Assembly: GCF_030122845.1 (NCBI RefSeq)
Contig: NZ_CP126084.1
Coordinates: 2,914,001 to 2,978,000, forward strand
Length of the DNA: 64,000 bases
Direction of reading: 5' to 3'
From: Paenibacillus woosongensis
GTDB taxonomy: Bacteria > Bacillota > Bacilli > Paenibacillales > Paenibacillaceae
Below are positions 25,938 to 34,624 of this stretch, piece by piece. The notes under the pieces were generated by a model. The model worked only from the letters and a program-made list of their open reading frames with translations. It was not told the origin of the DNA and made no database searches. Position 1 is the first letter of the stretch, and every line of letters starts with the position of its first letter. The position numbers and the translations under genes are program-made.

Positions 25938-26377
25938 TCACCAAGCTTCCCAAGCAGGGTGATCAGGCCGTACAGGAATAACGCTAGTAAAATCTCCGTC
26001 TGAATATTACCGATTTCCACGCCGTCTATCCATTGATCAATCACATAGAGCATCACACCAAAAATAGCAATCAGCAGAATCTCCTGCACTACACGGGCTC
26101 CCCATACGGGCCGATTCTTGAACATATGCCTCCGCACGCTGTCCAGCATAGTTCCGATCATGCCCAGAAAACCAAGCCCCAGCAACAATAATCCTATAAA
26201 TGCAAACGCCGATCCAATCGAAGAAATGCGGAGCTGAATAAAATTGAAGCTTTGCAGCGTATAGACTGCAGATACTAAAATAGAGATCAAAACAAGGAGA
26301 ATTCCCGCCAACACGAGCCATAATAGCATGCGTTCTCCCATGCTGTCTTTTCTCAAGACTACTGACACCTCCATCAT
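25895..26377 (-). CDS. Integral membrane protein of unknown function
   Basis: A 160-residue protein with four hydrophobic segments (LLWLVLAGILLVLISILVSA; AFAFIGLLLLGLGFLGMIG; ILLIAIFGVMLYVI; ILLALFLYGLITLL), a charged loop in the middle and a polar C-terminal tail. I do not recognise the family. Starts within MMEVSVVLRKDSMGER are possible at 26377 or at the second methionine; AGGTG precedes them. Its 3' end abuts the remnant of the sugar-sensor paralogue. That suggests it once stood next to a complete copy of that operon, or was brought in with it. Confidence 0.55.
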   Translation of the reverse strand: MMEVSVVLRKDSMGERMLLWLVLAGILLVLISILVSAVYTLQSFNFIQLRISSIGSAFAFIGLLLLGLGFLGMIGTMLDSVRRHMFKNRPVWGARVVQEILLIAIFGVMLYVIDQWIDGVEIGNIQTEILLALFLYGLITLLGKLGDQIKKQDAKGNGEA

Positions 26378-26533
26378 CGATAAATCTGTGGCCTTCCGGT
26401 AGTCCTGCTATTCCGACCAACTCGACGAATTTGGGACTTACTCCACGACTCCAGCGCTTCTAATGTATTAGCCCGATTTGAGAGCGGTATTTCACAACAG
26501 GATGGAATATTGGTATTCAAGCTGGAGGAGCAT

Positions 26534-26995
26534 CTAATCTTTCTTTTTAAAGTGAACCAGAGCCCAAATCATAATCCACTCGAAGACATGATAGAAGACG
26601 GATACAGATAAGGCAGCCCAAATGCTCTCAATAAATATCCCTTTGAACAAACCCGCAAGCAAATAAATAATAATACTATCAGCAATGATTGTTATCGCAT
26701 TTTTTGCATAAACAGATATTTGTCTATTCAAAATATATCTTATAACCGCAATTATAAGAGGATTAATCAAAGTCTCAAATATAAGAAAGCCAACGATGAT
26801 GTAAATAGAAAACACAAGCAAATCAGGATATTGCTCATAATCCATTATGCTGCTTATTTCCGAAAAGGAATAGAAGAATAGACTGTACAAGAAAGCAAAA
26901 CCAATGATTGGTGCTAGAATAAGTAAGGACAGTAACGGTACGAGCCATAGCCTTACTTGCCATGGCACAGGCTCATCATGTTCTCGGCGATCCAA
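26534..26995 (-). CDS. Membrane protein, YrvL-like (tentative)
   Basis: A protein of about 153 residues with four hydrophobic segments, for example LWLVPLLSLLILAPIIGFAFLY and LLVFSIYIIVGFLIFETLI, ending FEWIMIWALVHFKKKD. The size and the C-terminal pattern resemble YrvL-type membrane regulators, but the match is weak. The start is uncertain. TTG 26995 is the first standard start, but the frame stays open to about 27064 and encodes another hydrophobic segment (FLFVAILFLALCCIL). A GGGAGG lies just before that extension, yet no ATG, GTG or TTG is in place there, so either an unusual start or a lost start codon is possible. Confidence 0.4.
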   Translation of the reverse strand: MDRREHDEPVPWQVRLWLVPLLSLLILAPIIGFAFLYSLFFYSFSEISSIMDYEQYPDLLVFSIYIIVGFLIFETLINPLIIAVIRYILNRQISVYAKNAITIIADSIIIYLLAGLFKGIFIESIWAALSVSVFYHVFEWIMIWALVHFKKKD

Positions 26996-27471
26996 ATATT
27001 TAATGATCTCATTCAGGATACAGCATAGCGCTAAGAATAAAATGGCAACAAACAGAAAATTAGTGATTTAATGACGCCTCCCTGTAAAAAGATACATTGT
27101 TATAAATATACAATATATGTCTACATATCCAATCGCAAATTTAGGGTCATTGTCCGTAAAAGCTAAATGTATTTAATACAACTAGTTAAGCTCTTTTATA
27201 AAAAATACATGAGCTAAATGCAAAACATGCTGTTAGTTTGCCTGAATAGAGAACATTCGTCGAAATAGCTTAAATCTAACTGCAGTTTTGCAGTTAGTTC
27301 CCTTTAACACGGCCAAAACCGATGAACTAACTGCATGAAATACATCTAGTTACCTGCGCCTAACCATATAAGGCTCCTACTAACATTATTGTGGCTAATG
27401 TAGCGGTTATCATTTTTAAACTTTTCAAGACAAACCCTCTAATTTAAAATACCCCATTACTGCCCTGCATC
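26996..27471. other. AT-rich intergenic region without a clear gene
   Basis: About 475 bp. Apart from the possible 5' extension of the upstream gene, I see only short inverted repeats, notably ctaactgcagttttgcagttag near 27279, with partial copies nearby (aactaactgcatgaaatacatctagtta). The style resembles the gap before mutL at 41.7-41.96 kb. Confidence 0.5.
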
Positions 27472-27508
27472 AAAAAATCCCCCAGCGCCTTACAGCGCTA
27501 GGGGATTC
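27472..27508 (-). terminator. glnA terminator
   Basis: The minus strand reads AATCCCCTAGCGCTGTAAGGCGCTGGGGGATTTTTT: a strong stem with a T run immediately after glnA. Confidence 0.85.
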
Positions 27509-27513
27509 CTCGA

Positions 27514-28842
27514 TTAATACAACGTTATATAGTGGTCGCGTTCCCAGTCGTGAACTTGAGTGCGGTACATATCCCATTCGATCTCTTTCAATTCATACAG
27601 ATGAGTGCGGGCATGCTCGCCAAGCGCATCGCAAATGACTTCACTCTTGATCATTTCGTTCAGCGCCTCTTTCAGATCGGACGGCAGGCTTGGAATGCCT
27701 TCCTCAATCAGCTCTTCCTCAGTCATCACATAGATGTTGCGGTCAACTGGTGCAACAAGCGGCAGTTCGTTCTTGATGCCGTCGAGGCCAGCTCGCAGCA
27801 TAACAGCCAGTGCCAGGTATGGGTTGGCAGCAGGGTCCGGATTGCGAACTTCAACGCGCGTGCTCAATCCGCGAGACGCCGGGATACGGATCATCGGGCT
27901 GCGGTTGCTGGACGACCAAGCCACATAGCAAGGCGCTTCGTAGCCTGGAACGAGACGCTTGTAGGAGTTAACAGTTGGGTTCGTTACCGCGGCGAATGCG
28001 CGGGCATGCTTCAAAATACCGGCCATGTAATGACGAGCGTCTTTGCTAAGGCCTAGGCTGTCGCTTTCATCATAGAACGCGTTGACGTTCCCTTTAAATA
28101 AGGATTGGTGACAGTGCATACCGGAGCCGCTTACGCCATACAGCGGTTTAGGCATGAATGTCGCATGCAAGCCGTGTTGACGGGCAATCGTCTTCACCAC
28201 GAGCTTGAATGTTTGAATTTGGTCAGCCGCCTTGATGGCATCTGCATATTTGAAGTCAATTTCATGTTGACCTGGAGCAACTTCATGGTGGGATGCTTCA
28301 ATTTCGAATCCCATTTCTTCGAGGGTGAGGACGATTTCGCGACGGCAGTTCTCCCCAAGATCCGTTGGAGCAAGGTCGAAATAACCGCCTTGGTCATTCA
28401 GCTCCATCGTCGGGTTGCCTTTTTCATCGGTTTTGAAGAGGAAAAATTCAGGCTCAGGACCTACGTTCATAGCGGTATATCCCATCGCTTCCGCTTCCTT
28501 CAGCGCGCGCTTCAGAATGTTGCGCGGGTCTCCGGAGAATGGTGTGCCATCCGTCATGTAAACATCACAGATCAGCCGTGCCACACGATCCTCGGCCACC
28601 CATGGGAAAATAACCCACGTATCCAGATCCGGGTACAGATACATATCGGACTCCTCGATACGAACGTATCCTTCAATGGAAGATCCGTCGAACATCATTT
28701 TGTTATCAAGCGCTTTTTCCAATTGGCTGACAGGAATTTCTACATTCTTGATCGTTCCGAGCAAATCAGTAAATTGCAAACGGATAAATCGCACGTTCTC
28801 TTCTTTGGCAATGCGTAAAATGTCTTCTTTGGAATAACTCAA
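27514..28842 (-). CDS. glnA: Glutamine synthetase, type I
   Basis: Makes glutamine from glutamate, ammonia and ATP; dodecameric cytosolic enzyme and a co-sensor for GlnR in Bacillales. 442 residues, the GSI-alpha size. Visible motifs: [17 protein letters not shown], the active-site stretch [21 protein letters not shown] (ATP site), [13 protein letters not shown] and the arginine/glutamate region [10 protein letters not shown]. Start TTG at 28842 has AGGAGAG about seven bases upstream. It follows glnR with a 23 bp gap, so the two are co-transcribed from the GlnR-controlled promoter upstream of glnR. A strong terminator follows. Confidence 0.97.
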   Translation of the reverse strand: MSYSKEDILRIAKEENVRFIRLQFTDLLGTIKNVEIPVSQLEKALDNKMMFDGSSIEGYVRIEESDMYLYPDLDTWVIFPWVAEDRVARLICDVYMTDGTPFSGDPRNILKRALKEAEAMGYTAMNVGPEPEFFLFKTDEKGNPTMELNDQGGYFDLAPTDLGENCRREIVLTLEEMGFEIEASHHEVAPGQHEIDFKYADAIKAADQIQTFKLVVKTIARQHGLHATFMPKPLYGVSGSGMHCHQSLFKGNVNAFYDESDSLGLSKDARHYMAGILKHARAFAAVTNPTVNSYKRLVPGYEAPCYVAWSSSNRSPMIRIPASRGLSTRVEVRNPDPAANPYLALAVMLRAGLDGIKNELPLVAPVDRNIYVMTEEELIEEGIPSLPSDLKEALNEMIKSEVICDALGEHARTHLYELKEIEWDMYRTQVHDWERDHYITLY

Positions 28843-28865
28843 GATCTCTCTCTCCTATCGATTTA

Positions 28866-29276
28866 CTAGATTTTGAAAAAGCGGGATAACTCTCCTTGGA
28901 TCAGCGAAACCTGACCCCGTCTGTTCCCAGTTACCAGCTCCTGCTTCAGCCGGCGATAAAGCTCTGAATCCGTCAGTTCCTTCCGTTTCTCTTCGGTATC
29001 CTCCGTCATGACCGTCGTCTCCGGAGATTCCTTGACTATGGGTGCCATGACCTGTTTAATTCCCGCTATATTGGCGCCCCGTTCAATCAATTTCTTAATT
29101 TCCAGCAATCGTTCCACATCGTTGTACGAGAAAAGACGCTGGTTCCCCGAGGTACGGGCCGGCATGATCAACTGATGCTGCTCATAGTAACGAATCTGCC
29201 GTGCCGTCAAATCAGTAAGCTGCATGACGATACCGATCGGAAACAAAGCCATGTTTCTGCGAATTTCCTCACTCAC
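28866..29276 (-). CDS. glnR: Nitrogen regulator GlnR (MerR family)
   Basis: MerR-family repressor of glnRA and other nitrogen genes; feedback-inhibited glutamine synthetase stimulates its DNA binding. The DNA-binding head reads FPIGIVMQLTDLTARQIRYY and QRLFSYNDVERLLEIKKL. The C-terminal tail (LIQGELSRFFKI) is of the autoinhibitory type. GTG at 29276 (MSEEIRRNMALFPIG) matches the N-terminus of known GlnR proteins and has GGAAGG nine bases upstream; the TTG nine bases earlier is rejected. It is followed at once by glnA. A perfect GlnR operator lies in its own promoter, giving autoregulation. Confidence 0.95.
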   Translation of the reverse strand: MSEEIRRNMALFPIGIVMQLTDLTARQIRYYEQHQLIMPARTSGNQRLFSYNDVERLLEIKKLIERGANIAGIKQVMAPIVKESPETTVMTEDTEEKRKELTDSELYRRLKQELVTGNRRGQVSLIQGELSRFFKI

Positions 29277-29311
29277 CGCTCTCAACCTTCCGCATATATT
29301 TCACGAAAAAT

Positions 29312-29340
29312 ATTCTATGTCAGATAACCTGACATGTCAA
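29312..29340 (-). promoter_or_regulatory. glnRA promoter with GlnR/TnrA box
   Basis: The minus strand has -35 TTGACA (29335-29340) and -10 TAGAAT (29312-29317), separated by exactly 17 bases. That spacer is TGTCAGGTTATCTGACA, a perfect TGTnA-n7-TnACA GlnR/TnrA operator (29318-29334). Confidence 0.85.
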
Positions 29341-29425
29341 CAAGCATGTAAGATATTTTTTAGATTTTCACTACTAGATTTCTATAGATGATCCATTCAT
29401 AGCTTTCAGCCGAGCTGGGTACTTT

Positions 29426-29452
29426 CAAAAAAGACGACCGCAAATCGCGGCC
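29426..29452 (-). terminator. Terminator after ynbB
   Basis: The minus strand reads GGCCGCGATTTGCGGTCGTC followed by TTTTTT, about 25 bp after the stop of the upstream lyase gene. Confidence 0.75.
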
Positions 29453-29477
29453 TGTGTTCCTTAACAAATACATCGTC

Positions 29478-30731
29478 TTATAACAAATTCCGATCCTTCA
29501 TCGTTTGCAGCGCCGTCAATAGACCGAACTTCACGTGCGAATAAGTGAGTCCGCCCTGCATATAGGCAATATAAGGCTCCCGCACAGGCGCATCTGCGGA
29601 TAATTCCAGACTGCCTCCCTGTATAAAGGTACCTGCGGCCATAATGACCGGATGCTCGTAGCCCGGCATGTCCCAGGCTTCCGGCACGACGTATCCGTCC
29701 ACGGCGGCGGCACGCTGAATTCCTTGCACGAATGCAATCAGATGCTCAGGCCCGCTGAAGGAGATGGCTTGAATCAAATCAGTCCGGGTATCGTTCCAGC
29801 TTGGACGGCTCTCAAAACCAGCACGCTCGAACACGGCAGCGGCGAGAATGCTCCCCTTGATCGCCTGTCCCACCGTCGTAGGAGCGAGGAACAATCCCTG
29901 GTAGATGCCTCTCGTCGTCCCCAGCATGGCTCCTACCTCCGCGCCGATGCCCGGCGCCGTCAAGCGATAGGCGGCGAGCTCCACCAAATTCGCGCGGCCG
30001 CAAATATAGCCTCCCGTCTCCGCCAAGCCGCCGCCCGGATTTTTGATTAAAGACCCCGCCATCAGGTCGACCCCGACCTGCGTTGGTTCCAGCTCTTCGG
30101 CAAATTCGCCGTAGCAGTTATCGACGAAGACGATGCAGTCCGGTTTGATTTCCTTCACCTGGCGAACCATTTCGCCAATTTGGGCTACTGTAAAGGAATT
30201 GCGCCAGTCATAGCCGCGGGACCGCTGAATTCCGATCACTTTCGTCCGTTCGGTCACCTTCGCGCGCACACTCTCCCAATCTATCTCTCCGTTCTCTAGC
30301 AATGCCACCTCGTTATAGCCAATGCCAAAGTCCTGCAGCGACCCTGTTCCATCACCTAGATGACCGATTACTTTATGCAGGGTGTCATACGGCGTGCCCG
30401 AGATGTAGAGCAGCTCATCGCCAGGGCGAAGCACACCAAAAAGCGCCGTAGCGATCGTATGTGTGCCCGACGCAAAATGCGGACGCACCAGTGCCGCCTC
30501 GGCGCCGAATACATCGGCATACACAAGATCAAGCACTTCACGCCCGCGATCATTATAACCGTAGCCTGTGGAGCCGGAGAAATGATAATCACTAACCTGA
30601 TGCCGCTGGAACGCTTCGATCACCTTCCACTGGTTCCGGTCGACGATGCGGTCGATCACCTTAAACTGGCTAGCAACCTGCTGCTCCGCTTCTTCCAGCC
30701 ATGCTACGATTTCTTCTGCAAAAACTGCCAT
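29478..30731 (-). CDS. ynbB: Methionine gamma-lyase family PLP protein (YnbB, aluminium-resistance type)
   Basis: PLP-dependent fold-type I enzyme of 417 residues. The Schiff-base lysine is in GSLIKNPGGGLAETGGYI. Other conserved stretches are YHFSGSTGYGYNDRGRE, RPHFASGTHTIATALFG and VFVDNCYGEF. The family is annotated as methionine gamma-lyase or aluminium-resistance protein, but its reaction in Firmicutes is not settled. It sits between hflX and glnR, the same order as ynbA-ynbB-glnR in Bacillus subtilis, which supports the name. Start ATG at 30731 behind GAGGAG. Confidence 0.87.
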   Translation of the reverse strand: MAVFAEEIVAWLEEAEQQVASQFKVIDRIVDRNQWKVIEAFQRHQVSDYHFSGSTGYGYNDRGREVLDLVYADVFGAEAALVRPHFASGTHTIATALFGVLRPGDELLYISGTPYDTLHKVIGHLGDGTGSLQDFGIGYNEVALLENGEIDWESVRAKVTERTKVIGIQRSRGYDWRNSFTVAQIGEMVRQVKEIKPDCIVFVDNCYGEFAEELEPTQVGVDLMAGSLIKNPGGGLAETGGYICGRANLVELAAYRLTAPGIGAEVGAMLGTTRGIYQGLFLAPTTVGQAIKGSILAAAVFERAGFESRPSWNDTRTDLIQAISFSGPEHLIAFVQGIQRAAAVDGYVVPEAWDMPGYEHPVIMAAGTFIQGGSLELSADAPVREPYIAYMQGGLTYSHVKFGLLTALQTMKDRNLL

Positions 30732-30797
30732 AATGTCAAAACTCTCCTCTGCCCATGTATATCAATTCATTTAATTTTCCGGCCGCAGCCGATGATG

Positions 30798-32093
30798 TTA
30801 TGCGCCATGCTCCATTCGGTAAGGCGCCAGCGCCGAGCCGTATTTCTCATAATCCTTCTGGTTAAGGATGACACGGTAGACAATGACGTCTTCCTCAATG
30901 CTTCTGTCGATCACGTTCCCTACGCGATATAGCAAGGAAGCAAGATCCCCGCGCTGCGCCGGAATGCGGAACGTAAAAGTCCCTCCGTACAAATGCTGCT
31001 GTACCGCTTCCCGGATACGCAGCAGATCCCCTTCATCGAAGGCGCTCACTTTGAGAAATCCCTTTCCGGATGGAAGCATTTCCAGCCGTTCCGGGGAACA
31101 CATATCCTTCTTGTTGAACAGCACGAGCTGAGGCGTGCTTCCCGCGCCGAGCTGCTCCAGAATCCGCTGCACGATTTCCATCTGATCCTCCCGCATCGGC
31201 GAAGAGGCGTCGACGACATGTAAAATAAGGTCCGCCTCGTTCGCTTCCTCCAGTGTGGCCCGGAAAGCGGCAACCAGATCATGCGGCAAATTCTGAATAA
31301 AGCCGACCGTATCGGTGATGATGACCTCTTTGCCGCTCGGCAGCTCCAGTGAACGGGTGGTCGGATCAAGCGTGGCGAACAGCTGATTTTCGATATATAC
31401 GTCCGCCGCAGTCAACGCTTTGAGCAGCGTCGATTTGCCGGCGTTCGTGTAACCCACCAATGCCAAATGAACGACGCCCGTCTCCTTGCGGCGTTCCCGG
31501 TGCAGCTTGCGGTGACGGGTCACTTCCTCCAACTGCCGCTTCAGCTCTCCAATACGCCGCCGGATGTGCCTGCGGTCCGTCTCCAGCTTGCTCTCGCCCG
31601 GACCGCGGGTGCCGATTCCGCCGCCCAGCCTGGACAAATTTTTGCCATGGCCGGACAGGCGCGGCAGCAAATAGGTGAGCTGAGCCAGCTCCACCTGAAT
31701 GATCCCTTCCCGCGTCTTTGCGCGCTGGGCGAAAATATCCAAAATCAGCTGCGTCCGGTCAATAATCTTTACATCGAGAATATCCTCAAGATTCCGTACC
31801 TGAGCCCCCGACAGCTCCTGGTCGAAAATGACAGTGGTCACATTAAAATCCTGGATCGCCTCGTGCAGTTCATCGACCTTCCCTTTGCCGATAAACCATT
31901 TCGGATCGGGCTTATCCCGGTTTTGGACGAGGGTGTCCGCCACCTCGACCCCTGCGGTCAGAGCCAGCTGCACCAGCTCATCCATGGAATAGGCGGGGTC
32001 GACCCCGCCGTTCTTCACTTCCTGCGTAGTCAGGCTGACCAGGATCGCCCGGTCAGGTAATTCCGTATTCGTCTCGTACAGCGAATTCGTCAT
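30798..32093 (-). CDS. hflX: Ribosome-associated GTPase HflX
   Basis: GTPase of 431 residues that binds the 50S subunit and splits or rescues stalled ribosomes. The N-terminal HflX domain has WFIGKGKVDEL and LSGAQVRNLE, followed by the glycine-rich linker GGGIGTRGPGESKLETDRR. The G domain has G1 GYTNAGKST, G3 DTVGFIQNLPHDLV and G4 FNKKD. A C-terminal extension of about 60 residues ends the protein. Start ATG at 32093. It lies 13 bp after spoVK on the same strand and heads towards ynbB, as in other Bacillales. Confidence 0.95.
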   Translation of the reverse strand: MTNSLYETNTELPDRAILVSLTTQEVKNGGVDPAYSMDELVQLALTAGVEVADTLVQNRDKPDPKWFIGKGKVDELHEAIQDFNVTTVIFDQELSGAQVRNLEDILDVKIIDRTQLILDIFAQRAKTREGIIQVELAQLTYLLPRLSGHGKNLSRLGGGIGTRGPGESKLETDRRHIRRRIGELKRQLEEVTRHRKLHRERRKETGVVHLALVGYTNAGKSTLLKALTAADVYIENQLFATLDPTTRSLELPSGKEVIITDTVGFIQNLPHDLVAAFRATLEEANEADLILHVVDASSPMREDQMEIVQRILEQLGAGSTPQLVLFNKKDMCSPERLEMLPSGKGFLKVSAFDEGDLLRIREAVQQHLYGGTFTFRIPAQRGDLASLLYRVGNVIDRSIEEDVIVYRVILNQKDYEKYGSALAPYRMEHGA

Positions 32094-32106
32094 TCATCTT
32101 TGCTCC

Positions 32107-33102
32107 TTATGGGCGCCGTTCTTCCTTCACATCCAGCTTCAAATCCTCCTGCCGCAGCGTCATTAATTCCAGTTTGCCGGGCGATCCGCCGCTGTACTGC
32201 GATAACAGGCGGACCGCTTGGCTGCGAATCGAACGTTCAATGACGTTGCGAACGTATCTGGCATTGCTAAAGGCATGCTCGCCCTCACACTTTTCCCGCA
32301 GCAGATGCTGCTTTAATTTGAGTATCGCCTGCGGCATCAGAATATAGTCCCGTTCCTTGGCCATGCCTTCCGAAATTTGGATCAATTGATCGACGGTATA
32401 ATCCGGAAAATCGATCACGATCGGGAAACGCGAGGGCATCCCCGGATTGCATTGCAAAAAAAAGTCCATTTCATCCGAATAACCGGCCAGGATAAGGATA
32501 AACTGGTTTTTCTGATCCTCCATCGATTTCACCAGCGTGTCGATCGCTTCCTTGCCGAAGTCCTTCTCGCCTCCGCGCGCAAGGCTGTACGCTTCATCGA
32601 TAAACAGTATGCCGCCCAGCGCTTTCTTGACGAGGTCTCTTGTCTTCTGCGCTGTATGGCCGATATACTCCCCCACAAGGTCCGCACGCTCCACCTCGAT
32701 CAAATGGCCTTTGCTCAGCACGCCAAGCCGCTGGAACATCTTCGCGACGATTCTGGCAACCGTAGTTTTGCCTGTGCCGGGATTTCCCTTGAACACCATA
32801 TGATAGACTTGCGGGTTCGACAGTAACCCTGCTTCTGAGCGCATATCCGTAATTTGCAGCAGCGCATATATTTCATACATTAAGTCCTTAATGTGATTAA
32901 GTCCTATAAGTTGGTCTAATTCCTTTTGTATTTCTGCGAACGCACCTTGCTGAGGGATCGCTTTGGCCGTTGACTGGTGCTCAGCTTCCGCTAGGCTCTG
33001 CGTAACGACGGGGGGTTCGGGGTTTCGGAGAATTACGTTGATCTGTCTGGAAGGCCTCTCTTCGGAAGATCCGCTTCTGGCCACAACATGCCCTGGCATC
33101 AT
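32107..33102 (-). CDS. spoVK: Stage V sporulation protein K (AAA ATPase)
   Basis: AAA+ ATPase of the CbbX/SpoVK family, 331 residues, needed for late spore maturation in Bacillus; its molecular target is unclear. Walker A is GNPGTGKTTVA, Walker B GGILFIDEAYSL, and sensor/arginine-finger regions follow at MPSRFPIVIDFPDY and SNARYVRNVIERSI. The first 70 residues are a divergent tail. ATG at 33102 (MMPGHVVAR) follows AGAGGTG by about six bases; the open frame before it is ignored. In Bacillus subtilis spoVK also lies near hfq/miaA and ynbA. Confidence 0.88.
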   Translation of the reverse strand: MMPGHVVARSGSSEERPSRQINVILRNPEPPVVTQSLAEAEHQSTAKAIPQQGAFAEIQKELDQLIGLNHIKDLMYEIYALLQITDMRSEAGLLSNPQVYHMVFKGNPGTGKTTVARIVAKMFQRLGVLSKGHLIEVERADLVGEYIGHTAQKTRDLVKKALGGILFIDEAYSLARGGEKDFGKEAIDTLVKSMEDQKNQFILILAGYSDEMDFFLQCNPGMPSRFPIVIDFPDYTVDQLIQISEGMAKERDYILMPQAILKLKQHLLREKCEGEHAFSNARYVRNVIERSIRSQAVRLLSQYSGGSPGKLELMTLRQEDLKLDVKEERRP

Positions 33103-33180
33103 AGAATCACCTCTTCGTATAAGGGGTAGGATCACTCTCTTCCTCCAGTGTATTCTCTCTTCCGAACCATTATTAGAAGA

Positions 33181-33873
33181 CTATAAATCCAGACCTAACG
33201 CAAGGGCGGCCTGATCCAGCTTCCATTTCGTGTACGCAAGCACTTCGCGAAGTGTATTCGGAACCGGCTTCAGCACATTCGACTTCGTCAGGGACAGCTT
33301 TGGATGCTGATAATTCAAGGCATTGGCGATTTCAAGGGAGCGATTCCCGTGAAACGTATGGGTCATGATGAGCGCGGAGACAAGCCCATGCTCCTTCATT
33401 ATTTCTTGACTGAATTTCAAATTCTCATACGTGCTGGTTGCCTCATTCTCTAGCAGCATAGCTTCCCGAGGGACGCCATGCTCGGCCAAATAATTCGCCA
33501 TGCCTTCGGCCTCGGTATACTTGTAGCCCTCCTGATCCAAGCCTCCCGTAAGGAGAAACATCTTGAACTTGCCGGCCTCGTACTGCTTAAGGCTATGGCG
33601 AAGCCGCTCTTCAAGTCCCGGGCTTGGCCGATCTCCCCACATGGCAGCCCCTAGGACAATGCCGACATCCGCCGGCGGCGTATCCATGGTCGCTAGGGCA
33701 GGGCTGCGTTCAACGCTGCCGATCTGTGCCAGCACGTACAGGAACCAGCAAACGCATAACACGGCGAACACGATCCCCCAACGAAGCAGCCGAATGTATA
33801 GCGGGCGCCGTTTGCGCCTGTCCTGCATGCCTAAATATGAACGATTCCTTGTCCTTCTCCCAAAACGAATCAT
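33181..33873 (-). CDS. YdcF/SanA-family (DUF218) membrane-anchored protein
   Basis: About 230 residues. A basic N-terminus leads to one membrane helix (WGIVFAVLCVCWFLYVLAQI), then an extracellular DUF218 domain. In that domain DVGIVLGAAMWGDRPSPGLEERLRHSL, LLTGGLDQEGYKYTEA and LENEATSTYENLKFS are typical of the family, with conserved Asp/Glu residues in a Rossmann-like fold. Family members are linked to cell-envelope processes, but the reaction is unknown. ATG at 33873 has GGAGG seven bases upstream; the longer frame would overlap the DUF402 gene. The two genes abut (1 bp apart), so they are coupled. Confidence 0.85.
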   Translation of the reverse strand: MIRFGRRTRNRSYLGMQDRRKRRPLYIRLLRWGIVFAVLCVCWFLYVLAQIGSVERSPALATMDTPPADVGIVLGAAMWGDRPSPGLEERLRHSLKQYEAGKFKMFLLTGGLDQEGYKYTEAEGMANYLAEHGVPREAMLLENEATSTYENLKFSQEIMKEHGLVSALIMTHTFHGNRSLEIANALNYQHPKLSLTKSNVLKPVPNTLREVLAYTKWKLDQAALALGLDL

Positions 33874-33874
33874 C

Positions 33875-34435
33875 TTAACCTCCAGAACGGAACGGCTCGG
33901 AATCCATAAAGCCGCTGCGGAAATGCTCAAGGGACATTTCAAAATAAGGGAACTGATGCCGGTTGATTGCGTCCAGCACTTCCCGAGCCGTCTCCATCGC
34001 CATATCATAATCCTTCACCGTAATATCGCCCTTGGTCAGCGCTTCATCCAGCTCGTCCTCGTCCATCAGGAATACTTCCCCATTCTTCAGCACAACGATG
34101 TCCAAATACAGGTCATCGAACCAGGGAACGCCTTGATCAGTAATGCCTTGATTTTTGCATACGTCAATGTACCACTCGACAATTTCGCCCTTGTCATCGA
34201 ACATCGCCGTGACAACATAGCGGCATCCTTTCGGATAATATTGGAGCCAGGTATAGCCTTTATCCGCAATGCGAAAGGTATGGCCCCCGTAAGTCTTCCA
34301 CAAGGGATCTCGCAGCGCAAAAATAGTGTACAACGTCACATAGCCGGTAAACCTGTCGCTTTCCACATACTTGGATTTAAATTGACGCTGGGTAATGCGT
34401 CGCCAGTTCGCTCGGTCTCCAAATTTTCGCTTCAT
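33875..34435 (-). CDS. DUF402 protein, Ntdp-like nucleoside tri/diphosphatase
   Basis: A 186-residue DUF402 (YgaC/Ntdp) protein. Conserved positions include WLQYYPKGCRYVVTAMFDD, WYIDVCKNQG, PWFDDLYLDIVVLKNGEVFL and DEDELDEALTKGDIT, with the acidic residues that bind metal in the family. Known members hydrolyse nucleoside tri- and diphosphates. Start ATG at 34435 (MKRKFGDRANWRRI). It leads directly into the DUF218 gene. The terminator ahead of it separates it from the penicillin-binding protein gene. Confidence 0.87.
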   Translation of the reverse strand: MKRKFGDRANWRRITQRQFKSKYVESDRFTGYVTLYTIFALRDPLWKTYGGHTFRIADKGYTWLQYYPKGCRYVVTAMFDDKGEIVEWYIDVCKNQGITDQGVPWFDDLYLDIVVLKNGEVFLMDEDELDEALTKGDITVKDYDMAMETAREVLDAINRHQFPYFEMSLEHFRSGFMDSEPFRSGG

Positions 34436-34552
34436 GGTATATAAACCCTTTCAACACAATGTAATCTCAGCTTACCATATTTGAAAGAGAGTCACAAAAC
34501 TGAAATTATACAATTCAGCAATATTAACTGTTTCTTTCCGCCAAGCAGCAAA

Positions 34553-34588
34553 AACACCGGCAGTCTTATTCATAAGACTGCCGGTGTT
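34553..34588 (-). terminator. Terminator after the class A PBP gene
   Basis: The arms aacaccggcagtctta and taagactgccggtgtt form a 16-bp perfect stem around a 4-base loop. Confidence 0.85.
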
Positions 34589-34624
34589 ATCGGTATTGCC
34601 TCTAATATGGCCTCTAGCCTTGCC

